Source: Gnetum montanum
Taxonomy: Eukaryota; Streptophyta; Gnetopsida; Gnetales; Gnetaceae
Assembly: GCA_015680685.1 (NCBI GenBank)
Contig: MNCI01005278.1
Span: 61,735 to 125,734 of the forward strand
DNA length: 64,000 nt
Direction of reading: 5' to 3'
Shown here: piece by piece, positions 54,881 to 64,000 of the stretch
How positions within the stretch are numbered: position 1 is the first letter of the stretch
How the letters are laid out: each line of letters starts with the position of its first letter
Made by a program: the position numbers and the translations under genes
The notes under the pieces: generated by a model
Databases searched by the model: none
Told to the model about the DNA's origin: nothing
What the model saw: only the letters and a program-made list of their open reading frames with translations

Positions 54881-57800
54881 GAGGCATTTAGAAAAGAAAA
54901 GAAGGTGGTTGATCATCATCATTGCCATCACTACTAGGGTTGTCAACATTGCCTGATGCCTATGTTACAACAACATACAATCAATTAGTAACCAATAGCA
55001 ATAAGTGTAACTTAAACAAATTCAAAATTAAAATTCAAAACATAAAAGCCATTAAACTTGTAGGGAATCCAACTCAATGAATTCTGTGAAAAGACATTAA
55101 AGATCAGTCTTCAAATGTTGGAGAATTTGGTCTTGTCATGTTGGCCTAGTCAACATTTTCAAAATTAATGCTAGTAAGGATGTTTGTCATGTCAACGTTC
55201 ATTAATGTCAATGGCTCCCATGAGATTGTAGTTGTAGAGACCTCATCTATAGCTGTAATGACCTAAGGAGAAGGGGATTCGACTACCATGAGAGTGCTTT
55301 CAAAGAGTTTGTAAGCACTCTTAGCCTAAATGCCCTGAATGAACAACTCCATCTTATGCTATTCAGTTGTCTTCTTCTTTAACCACTTCAAGTATGTCTC
55401 ATGATCGACCTTATACTGCCTCTTATGATCTTTTTGTGCCCAACCCCACTCTAGGACCCAGGCACTATAATTCTTCTAGTCTTGGACTTTCGAGAGATCA
55501 GATCCATCTACATTTGCTACTTGACTAGCTCCTTGGCAAGGGCCACCTTGTTGTGGATGGTGCACCAGTAGTGAGCCCATGTGATCTCCTTGGTCTGCAT
55601 GTTCTCTAAGTTAGCCACTTGGGCTTCCATAAAGGCCTTATAGTCCTTGAGATCCCTGATCCTCTTGGCTTGCCTTTTAGTTTCCTTCCTCAAGGCCACA
55701 ACCTGCTCCCATATGGATTCGTTGGACCTCTGAAACTACCTTGAAGCTTTTGCACATGAAACTACAAGATTAGTAGTAGTTTTGTATAACTTCAAGGGGA
55801 TAGTTTGAGTGTTGCGAGGAAGCTTAGGCAAGGAGTCAAACTTCATGTTTTGGGCTAGGTCCCATGCAATTGATGGCATTGAAAATAACAAAAATATAAC
55901 TATAAATGCCATAAACAACTAAGATAGCTACAACATAAGCCACATATACCTCTAAAAACCATAGCAAAATGACTAAGGCATAGTAAAACATAGCTCTTAC
56001 TAATCTCAGGTGCAACCTATTGAAGTCAATTGATGATGTCCTTTGCCATCCCATGCATGAATTCTATGTTGTTTGGGATCTTTACCCACAATTTCACATG
56101 AAACATCGATGTAGAGGCCTTCATTGATGGCTTAGGAACTACCATAAGCATAACAATCGTTGAAAGGTTAGAATGAAAATCAAGAATAAAACCATATGTT
56201 ATAATGAGTGGAACTAAGGCATAAGCATACATGGATCCTCATCCTCATCAGGGATGATAATTGGGTGCTCCCCAGGTAGTGGCTCATTGTAAAAGACATC
56301 TAGATCATCCATGTCAATGTTGGCTAATCCTTCAGCCTCATGTTGCTATAAAAATGCCTTCTCTACACACCTTTGTTTCTCTACTACTGTAGTAGCCACA
56401 TGCCTTTGCTCCTCAGTATCATGTTTGTGCTACTCCTCTGCATGCCTTTGCTCTTCTTCTGTAGTGGTAGCTTGAGCTACCATTTCTTGTTGTTGATCTA
56501 CAACCGTAACTCATTAGACAAGTTAGCACATGTAGCCATAAGATATAGAACATAGCATAGCCAAAACATTAAAGATATAGCTAAATTTACTTGCAATTGC
56601 GTGATGTGATCGGTTGAGCCTGAAGAGGATCTTCTGCTTGATGTGTGGCTATGATGCGAGTGGTGCTTCCTCTGTAGACCATTTTTTCTTGGCCCTAGCT
56701 ACCCCATCCACCTTAGAATGCAATCGTTGGACCTTGAGAATGTTTGCTAGAACAGTGAAAGGCTGCTGTCAGGGGATTCATACTGCTTGTCACTAAATCC
56801 TTTGGTGATAATAGACAATGAGTTTTCCATGTCCTTTGGTGGATTCTAGGCCTACATAGTTGGATAAAGATACTTTATCCAAGGCCTGGAGAGTTGGCTT
56901 GGGTCTTGACTTACCCATCATCCATTCCTACTCACCACCAAGAACTTCGTGAATCTCTTTAGATAATCTACAAAAAGGCATAATGAATATGGATTATCGT
57001 AGAGCTGCCTTTGTGGAGTTTGAGGATTTCCTCCTTGAGCCTTGAAGCCAAGGAAGTACCCTAGTTGAAATGAGTACCCTTCATCAAGACCTTCTTGAAG
57101 GTCCATCCCTATGCAATACTGATTACCTTCTTTTGTGAAAATAGTTTAGAAAAGTCACAGGATTGGAACAAAGGATAGGATTCCTTTGCTTCACAATTCA
57201 TGAAGCCATCCAAGATAAGTTTGGCATGGCCCTTGCTGGCACCAGACCACTTCTCAACTTTCTCACGATGGTCGGTCTCCTTCACTAGTTTGGTGACAAC
57301 TACCATCTTGTCGGTGGGAACACCAAACAAGTCATGAAAGGTTGCTTCGCTAATGGTAATGGTAATTGGTATGTCTCGTATTGTGGTGAAAAACATAGTG
57401 GCTCATGCGTGAAAGGAGTTGATGACATTTAGCATCTCTGCAGAAGGGATGGAAGGGCTAGGGGCCATGAAGATATCAAACAAACCAACATGCATGATGT
57501 TTGTTTGGCTGTCCTCAGATGCCTACTCCCTCAACCACTCCTATGTTAGCCTCACATCAACAAACTTTAGGATGAGAGTATCTATGCAGCATTTGGAAAG
57601 GGATATGGTAACATCAAAAGAAGTGGAAGGTCTTGTAAGCAAATGATAACCACCCAACATTAGTACAAGTATGTTTAGGCCATAGATTAAGACCATAGGA
57701 CACTTAAGACCAAAATAGCTATAAAACCTTATATATAACATAGAAGATCATTCTTATTCTTACCTTTCTTCTTGCTTGGAGAGGCTTGTGTGGAGGTCCT

Positions 57801-58620
57801 AGTGGCAATGCCTTTATCTCTAACATCCTTGGAGACCATCCACCAGCTGTGTGCTATCTTGGCAGCTACACACTTTTTGTAAACAGGGTTGAATGTATTG
57901 GTATATTCATCAAAGTCCCCTCTTAACTATTCATATACAATAGTTTTGATCTTGGGACCTTTGGTAAAGTCATTTAATGTGGTTTTGGCCACCACCAAGA
58001 CTTGATCATTCTTGATCAAGCCTTGATCATTAACCCTATACCTACAAGATGTGTGTAAAACTTACAAGTTAGGAGGATTGCCAAACTAATAAAGCCAAAA
58101 CATTAAAAACCTATAATAATCATGCTTACCCTTGTAGGCAATACACATTGCCTGGAGGGTTTTAGAATAAGGTGTGATCTCCATGCGCCACAATTAGAGT
58201 ATTATCAACATTCTACTGAGAATACTTTGGCATCCTCCAGATGTCTGAAAGATAACGTATACCAATAGTATCCTTAGTCTCCATTGGCTCTCCTATTGTC
58301 TAGGTTTCTGGATCATTAGTTATGAACCTGACAATCAACCTTGTAGACCCATGCAGCAAGGTCCCCACTATAACTTTGGCCACATTTTCAAATAAGTGTG
58401 ACCACATTATCATACTAAATTTTTGCAAGATGTAAGTAACGAATTTCCTTGCCCTTGATTGGAACCACAGTGAGCCCCTCTCTAAGGCCATGTCAGGCAA
58501 AGGGGTGTTTGCCTTGGGTTGATCGATGCAACATATGATGCCAACCAACTCAACCACGATGAGTATGGGTTTTAGCAAGACCTTGCATGGGGAATAAGAA
58601 CACTATTAGGACCATAATGT
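54880..58620 (-). pseudogene. Antisense, intron-containing gene of unknown function in the spacer
   Basis: On the - strand a frame can be followed from about 58620 (VVELVGIICCIDQPKANT, FVTYILQKFSMIMWSHLF) through GT-AG introns at 58042-58129, 57632-57763 and 56498-56590. The frame is kept at the first join (CLQG|YRVNDQGLIKN). Exon 3 includes ITISEATFHDLFGVPTDKMV and HAKLILDGFMNCEAKESYPL. A basic helical block lies at 55699-55517 (ALRKETKRQAKRIRDLKDYK), and the last block ends in a short acidic tail near 54885. Each exon has a few stops. I do not recognise the family. A resemblance to plant transposon-associated ORF1-type proteins is only an impression. Confidence 0.5.
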
Positions 58621-58639
58621 AACACTTAGAATTTTTTGA

Positions 58640-60559
58640 CAAGTTTACAAAACATCCTAGTTGGGGGTGAAATTAGCCCTTGTAAAAAACTCTAAGGTGT
58701 TTATTCAAATTTGTCCAAGAAATTCTACAAAAATGGTATTACAACCTTCATAGCCATTAAACTCTATAGCCAAAAAAACGTAGCCAAAATATCACAACTG
58801 AATTATGCCCTAGTTCAAACCATGTAGTAACATAGAAAACCTCAAAAACCTAGAAAATGACCATACCAAAAAGCTTACTAAAAATAGTAAAATTTTTTTC
58901 TCATGGAATCAACTTTAGAGCATAGTTAACATCTTTAGGCATCCCAAGTAGAATGTGACTTTGACAGGAAAAATTCTTAAGCATGTCAATGCTACCCATC
59001 TCCAAGGGGTAATTGTTACAACCCAAATTAAGCTTAATTTACATAGCCATAGTTAAAAATTTGTTAAAAATTCATCTTAGATTCGATTTCAGTAATCCGA
59101 CCACTGAAGGAATCTTGAAATCACAAGATTTTTAGCCATAGCCAGCATAACTAGAAATTTATAACCATTATTATGCAAAACATAACCAAAGAGCACAAAC
59201 ATAGCTATCATCATAAACCCGCTTTCGCATAGGGTTGGCAAAAAAATTTGATAAAAATTCATTTGAACTCCAAATGGAGTGATTCCACCATTGTTTGAAA
59301 ACTTAAATCGAGCCCCATGCACCCATAGCCATAGAAAATTCAAAACCCTTGTTTTTTTAGAAAAAAATTGTGAATATTCATGAAAATCTAAAAAACGGCA
59401 CAAGCCCTAACTACCCAATCTAACTAAAACAACCATAACTTTGTCATTACAACTCTAAATTGAATGAAACCATAGCCATTAAAAACCTTAAACATCACAC
59501 AAAAATTCCAAAACCTTATATTTTAGCAATCACTAGCCATTTTCATAACAAAAATTCATAACTTTGCTTGCTTTTTTCACCCAAAAAAAAAGCATTTAAA
59601 AACACAAAATTCACAAAATCTAATTTAATTTAGCTATGAATTAAAGCAAAAACAACCAAACAACCTTAAACCCACATAAAAAACCATCAAAATAGGGGGT
59701 GGGATTTTGTCAAAATTTAATTTTAACAAATATTATAGCCTAGATCTAACAAAAATGACTTCACCCCCAAACTGGTGAAAAGAGTAGATCAAAACAACAA
59801 ACCTAATTTTAAAATTGGATTAGTTGAATCCTAAATAACAAAATGACCTTAGATCTATGTAGGAACCACCAAAATATGAGGTAGGATTTCGTTAGAATTT
59901 CATTTTACTAACTTAGTGTAGATTTGACAAAAATGACCTCATCATAGTTAGGAAAACTATGAAAAATGGTTAAAGAAATAAAAAAAATGGCTAGGAATAG
60001 CCTACCTTTGGGTGGAAATAGATGAAACTTGAATGGAAATAGGTCTGGGCAGTTGGGAGATGCCCTATGTAGCCTCATTTTCCCCTTGAATCCTTGGATT
60101 TCTACTACTACCTCCATGTTTCTTCATCTTCCTACTACCAATGTTGAAAAAGTTGAGAAATCTGAAGGGTTGAAGCCTCTACATTACCTAGGAAGAAGAT
60201 CTAGTGCTTCCATGCTAGGGATGGATGGTATTTCAAGCAAGAAATCTCTACCGAAGCTCTACGAAGTGTGTTGTGGTAGAGAAATGATAGTTTGTGCTCG
60301 ATACTAAGAAAATTTGACCATAAAAATCAAGATTAAAACCTAAATGCCTACTTCTTTATCGCCATTGCCAATTTTATGCATTGGAAGTCAAAGTGCATTG
60401 AAGTGTAGGGGTGGGGGGTGTGGAAGTCTTCTCTACATTGGAAATGGTGGGAAAAAATACTATGTTAAAAATTTTGAAGTTCTAATGATGGGCCCAACCA
60501 TACGCCTTTCATGTAAGGTGTGTTTAAAGCTTAGAGGCCTCCTCTACACTAAGCTTTCC
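58640..60559. other. Spacer sequence, AT-rich, no clear gene
   Basis: Dense in AAAAACC, AGCCATAG and CATAACC phrases. Open frames here are short and unconvincing on both strands. Confidence 0.45.
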
Positions 60560-62480
60560 ATTTCTTAGAACCCATATAAACATGTTACAACCTATCCCTC
60601 CCTATATCCATGCTACCTAGCATGGATTCAGCACAGATCTTGGTCTCCTTTGCTAACCAACGCTTCCATACTAACCCCCTTTGCTAGTTTGGTTGTAGTG
60701 ATTAATCCCACCAAACCTTGGACTTTGAAAAGGGGTTAAATCTCATTAGACCTTGACATTTTTGGCATCCACACTGGGGTAACACTATCCAACATGAAGC
60801 CCAACATAGACCTATGCCCCATTGCTTATCAAACCTAGATCTAAGCCCTAAAGTGGGCCCACATGACATAGAACCCTCCAGGCACCCTTGGTAGCCCTAA
60901 AACCTCATCGAACCCAATCAAAAGTGCTCAAAACTTTCAGATTTGGTGAATCCACACTGAGAGGGGCTTCCTCCACATTGTTGAGCATGGAGCCAACATG
61001 ATTGGGTGGGAGGAAGCCTTAAATTGGCAAAATTAACTACTCCAAACCACTTGACAACATCCAATAACCTAGATTTGCCAAAATTAACTCAATTTTTTAC
61101 ACCTAAATCCATCTCCATTCTAGTTCTACATTGCCTAGCATGGAGCCAAAAAACCATCTAAAACCCCTCAAAATTACCAAATTTTGACTCTAGGCTTCAA
61201 TCATCAACATAAGCAATCCTAGAGATGTGCATGCACAATCAAAATTGATAAAAAAGAACCAAAAGTTGATTCCTTTTGATCCTTCACATTGGATCCATGC
61301 GGGCTAGCATTGAGCTAGTATGGAATTAGAGACGTGACTTCTAAAACCACTTAGAAAACTTAGAAATTACCTAGTTTTGACTCTAAACCCTAACTCTTGA
61401 CACTGACAACCTTGGAAGCTAACATGCATGGTCGATTATTGTTGAAATTGGACTAGATCTAAAATTTATGATCTATCCACACTAGGCACCCCCTCTTCCA
61501 TGCTACCTAGTGTGGATGGGTTGCTTTTTCTACTTCAAGAGTAGATCGACACTTCAAGTGACCAAAAACCTATACTGGTAAAGCCTAGGACCTCATAGCT
61601 TTGAGATTGCACTCATTTGACCTCATTTTAGCCCTTGAAATCTACCAACTCCATCCTTCATGTTGGAGAAACTCTCTAGCATGGATCAAGAGGGGTGTGA
61701 CCTTGCATGCCCCTTAATAGCCTCCAAACATGATCAAACTTGATTAAAAATTTGGGAAATCATAGTTTGTAGCCCTAAGAGCTTGGAAACTTGGTTAATT
61801 TGCTCCTCAAATCATCCTTAGACTAAAAGGCAAGGGCACCCCCTTTGCTCCATGATGGTCTAGTAGGGAAACTACCTCAAACTTGCTTTAACACTTAAAA
61901 ACCTATCCAAAGAACCTCAAAATTCAACTAGGGGATGCACAACTACCAAATCTTAGTTTTAGCTACCCATCCAACCATGTTTGGCCCTATTTTGGCATCA
62001 ATTTAGATCCTTTTCATTGATCCCCCTTCCATCCACATTGGCCAACATGGAGCCAAAGGGTGTGACTTTAAGACCTACCTTTTGAACATTTTCAACCTTC
62101 AAAGTGATTGATTTTGGCAAATCTAGCCTTGCACTACCTTGGGAAGGCCTCGAAACCCCAATTGTGATCCTCTTGATGCCATAAAATACATTTTCATTGG
62201 TCTTCATGCTGACTCCACATTGGCCAGTGTAGATCCAACATGGAAGATACATTTAGGCTCTAAAGGAATGTTCCAGGGTTGAAACTAATGCTAAAGGTAG
62301 TCCATTTCCTTACTGAGTCAACTACGCTAACAAGAAAGCCATCAAAAATCAAAAACTAGCCAAAAAAAGCCTAGGAAAATTGTTTGTATGTCTCATCCAC
62401 ATTAGGAATCACCCCTTCCATGTTGGCCAGTGTGGAGCTAGCTTGGATCTAGCATGGATGCCCTAAATCCTTGTTTTTTT
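60560..62480. repeat. Degenerate tandem array, period about 180 bp
   Basis: A landmark of the type TCCACATTGG.CAACATGGAGCC / CCATGCTA.CTAGCATGG recurs near 60606, 60768, 60945, 61130, 61285, 61478, 61660, 61845, 62025, 62210 and 62395, with steps of about 155-193 bp. Between landmarks a second theme recurs in order: CTAAAACC, ACCAAATTTTGACTCTA, then TTGGAAGC...CATGCA. About 11 diverged units. Confidence 0.65.
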
Positions 62481-63066
62481 AGTTAAAATAACCCAAAAAT
62501 AGATTTGTAGTGTTAAACCATGACCTGCTAAGGCCTAAACTAGCAAAAATCTAACTCTATTTGACTTGTATTAGCCAAATCTTATCACATATAGTTCATC
62601 TTGCTTGATTTCATCTTATTTCATGATTCTTCAACTTATTTTTTGGTCTTGTTTTGCATGGTTGGCCTCCTCAATCTTAAAGATCCCATACATAACTTCA
62701 TATTTGTCTTATTCTCTTTGTTATAGCCTTTGTTGACCCTTGTTTAGCCTTTGATTAGTGTTCGATGATGGGGTTTGACCTTCCCTGACCACCATTTGAC
62801 ACCATGTGATCATGGCCCGCTAAGGCCTAAAGTTGACAAAACCGTGACCTTTGTTGACCATGTTTAGCTTTATTTTTCATACCTCACTTTGTTTGTGCCT
62901 TTGTTTAATCTTGGTGTAGCCTTTGTTTCACTTGATTGACTTATTTCTACCTCCATAAGCTTGTTTGCATCATATTCAGCATGATTTTATGGCATTTTAG
63001 CATTATTTATGCATTTTTACCGATGTGCCACTTAATATGCTTTTGGTTGACATAAAGGATTAAAGT
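62481..63066 (+). other. End of the spacer before pre-RT
   Basis: TTAGCCTTTG and TTGTTGACC phrases, and two units of the GGCCTAAA repeat. No gene. Confidence 0.45.
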
Positions 63067-63486
63067 ATGAGTACTTGGACGCAGATCCATTTATCTTTGT
63101 GCCTACATGGACCCCATGATGATATTGAGCAATGTATCAACCTTGATTGCCTAGATCTTAAGCTTGAGAGTCTTGCTGACCACATAGCGTCTATTGAGAA
63201 ACCTCTAGAATGGCTTGAAAACCTAGTTAGAACCCTTGACCTTGAGGCTGGTGACATAACTAAAGACTATCTAGTTGAGGTTCTTATCACAACACATAGT
63301 GGTGAGGAGAAAACCCTAAAACTAAGTTCATCACTAGAACCTCAATAGGCTCAAGACATCACCAAGGTCCTACAAGATAATATTATAGCCTTCTCTTGGT
63401 TATATGAAGATATGCTAGGTTTAGATCCACATTTAGTCCAACATAACATCATACTTGATCCTAGCATTAGACTAGTTAAGTAGAAA
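63067..63486 (+). pseudogene. Tat/Ogre-like pol, pre-RT segment
   Basis: Frame from 63067 with a stop at 63346 and another near 63481. AQDITKVLQDNIIAFSWLYE and DMLGLDPHLVQHNIILDPS are the linker that precedes RT in Tat-type pol. After LVK.KV the sequence switches to unrelated text at about 63487, so RT itself is not present in the window. Confidence 0.7.
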
Positions 63487-64000
63487 GTCCCAAGTAACTT
63501 GGCCAACCAATTAGGAGATTACTTGCCCAACAAGTTAGGAGGTTACTTGCTCAACAAGTTAGGTAAGTTACAACAATTTTGGGTGGTTGTAACCACCATA
63601 GAGATAAAAAAGCTACAACGGACAAGTGTCCTATTCCATGGCCAAGTGTCTTCATTCAGTTGCCAAGTGTCTTCATGTAGTTGCCAAGTGTCTTCATGCA
63701 GTTGCCAAGTGTCTTCATTTAGTTGCCAAGTGTCTTCATTCAGTTGCCAAGTGTCTTCATTCATTTGCCAAGTGTCTTCATTTAGTTGCCAAGTGTTCAC
63801 CATGGAGAGAAACAAGTTGCAGTTGACACGTGTCCCATTTAGTTGACAAGTGGCCATTGTGGAGATAAAGAGGTTGTAGTTGACAAGTGGCCTTTGTGGT
63901 GGTTATAACCACCATTTCAATTGACAAGTGTTCAATTCTCATAGGACTTTGAACAATTGTTGCATAAATTCCCTTTTTAAATCAATATTATATTTTATTG
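63487..64000. other. Right-edge sequence, possible LTR or other insertion
   Basis: Begins with two copies of a 27-bp AAGTTAGGAGGTTACTTGC-like phrase, then the 21-bp array, then GTGGTTATAACCACC inverted phrases and an AT-rich end. The abrupt loss of pol coding suggests a further insertion, but no ends can be defined. Confidence 0.4.
63642..63802. repeat. Eight 21-bp tandem units
   Basis: CCAAGTGTCTTCATTCAGTT-type units start at 63642, 63663, 63684, 63705, 63726, 63747, 63768 and 63789, an exact 21-bp step. Variation is limited to the two or three bases after TTCAT. The last unit is broken after CCAAGTGTTC. Partial relatives (GACAAGTGTC, GACACGTGTC, GACAAGTGGCC) occur on both sides. Confidence 0.92.

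Larger units (their letters stand above)
47430..63486 (+). mobile_element. Long Tat/Ogre-like gypsy element (+), running out of the window
   Basis: Pieces in order: probable 5' LTR (47430-48489), leader, gag, protease, a 9-kb spacer, then the pre-RT segment at 63067-63486. Gag, PR and pre-RT motifs match the Tat/Ogre branch as I know it (YNSEGDPNTHMITFHF, SLYDLIMSSATHCEVLVKML, WLYEDMLGLDPHLVQH). RT, RH, IN and the 3' LTR would lie to the right of the window or are missing. All coding parts carry stops. It sits inside gypsy B. Confidence 0.65.

Noticed and set aside
59089-59403. 104-codon - strand frame
   Set aside because: AT-rich, no domain, no link by frame or splice site to the antisense gene at 54880-58620.
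63642-63802. CRISPR-like array
   Set aside because: Units are contiguous, with no spacers, in plant nuclear DNA.
63499-63857. Three overlapping open frames on both strands with heptad-like repeats (CQVSSFS, CLHSVAK, NEDTWQL)
   Set aside because: They only reflect the 21-bp tandem array, which lacks stops in several frames. No start context or domain.
1-64000. tRNA, rRNA or snoRNA genes
   Set aside because: No cloverleaf with paired A and B boxes and no rRNA core sequence was found by eye. PBS segments only mirror tRNA 3' ends.

Overview
The window looks like nuclear DNA of a seed plant with a very large, repeat-rich genome. A gymnosperm or similar giant genome would fit, but this is inferred from intron size and repeat content and no species is claimed. 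It carries one recognisable host gene, a TPR3-like tetratricopeptide co-chaperone of 324 residues on the + strand. The gene has 8 exons whose 975 coding bases are spread over 42.1 kb (83-42222). Introns 1, 4 and 6 are 3.3, 8.4 and 28.6 kb, and nearly all of the excess is transposon sequence.

Intron 1 holds a solo LTR (1192-2769, duplication ATGGT) with a TATA box on the - strand and clustered GCGTAA palindromes. Intron 4 holds a truncated L1 LINE (5062-7740, - strand, 17-bp duplication) and an RTE-like LINE (8131-10450, +) split by a solo LTR (9072-10112, duplication TAAAT). Two perfect inverted repeats in intron 4 end exactly at single N characters and look like assembly joins.

Intron 6 contains a nest. 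A hAT DNA transposon (13949-32975, 8-bp duplication) is split by a chromodomain Ty3/gypsy element (17602-32469, duplication TTGTG). The 3' LTR of that element is split by an 8.1-kb Athila-like element (18025-26119) with an inverted, palindrome-like structure: its two LTRs face each other, so both outer ends are U3 ends. One of those LTRs is interrupted by a short poly(A)-tailed LINE-like fragment with a 21-bp duplication. A separate 5.0-kb Ty1/copia element (35576-40596, duplication ACATG) lies further downstream in the same intron.

Downstream of the gene, a second Ty3/gypsy element (- strand, from 42823) appears to be cut at 47430 by a long + strand Tat/Ogre-like element that runs to about 63.49 kb and probably past the window. 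This element has a probable 5' LTR, degraded gag and protease, and a pre-RT segment at 63.07-63.49 kb. Between protease and pre-RT lie about 9 kb containing a degraded antisense multi-exon gene and several tandem arrays, with periods near 30, 180 and 21 bp. A solo LTR (51666-52488, duplication CACAT) sits inside its gag.

Every transposon reading frame examined in detail is broken, and only the TPR gene appears intact. Exon joins, duplications and LTR limits were read by eye. Clade names rest on recognised protein motifs, not on searches.
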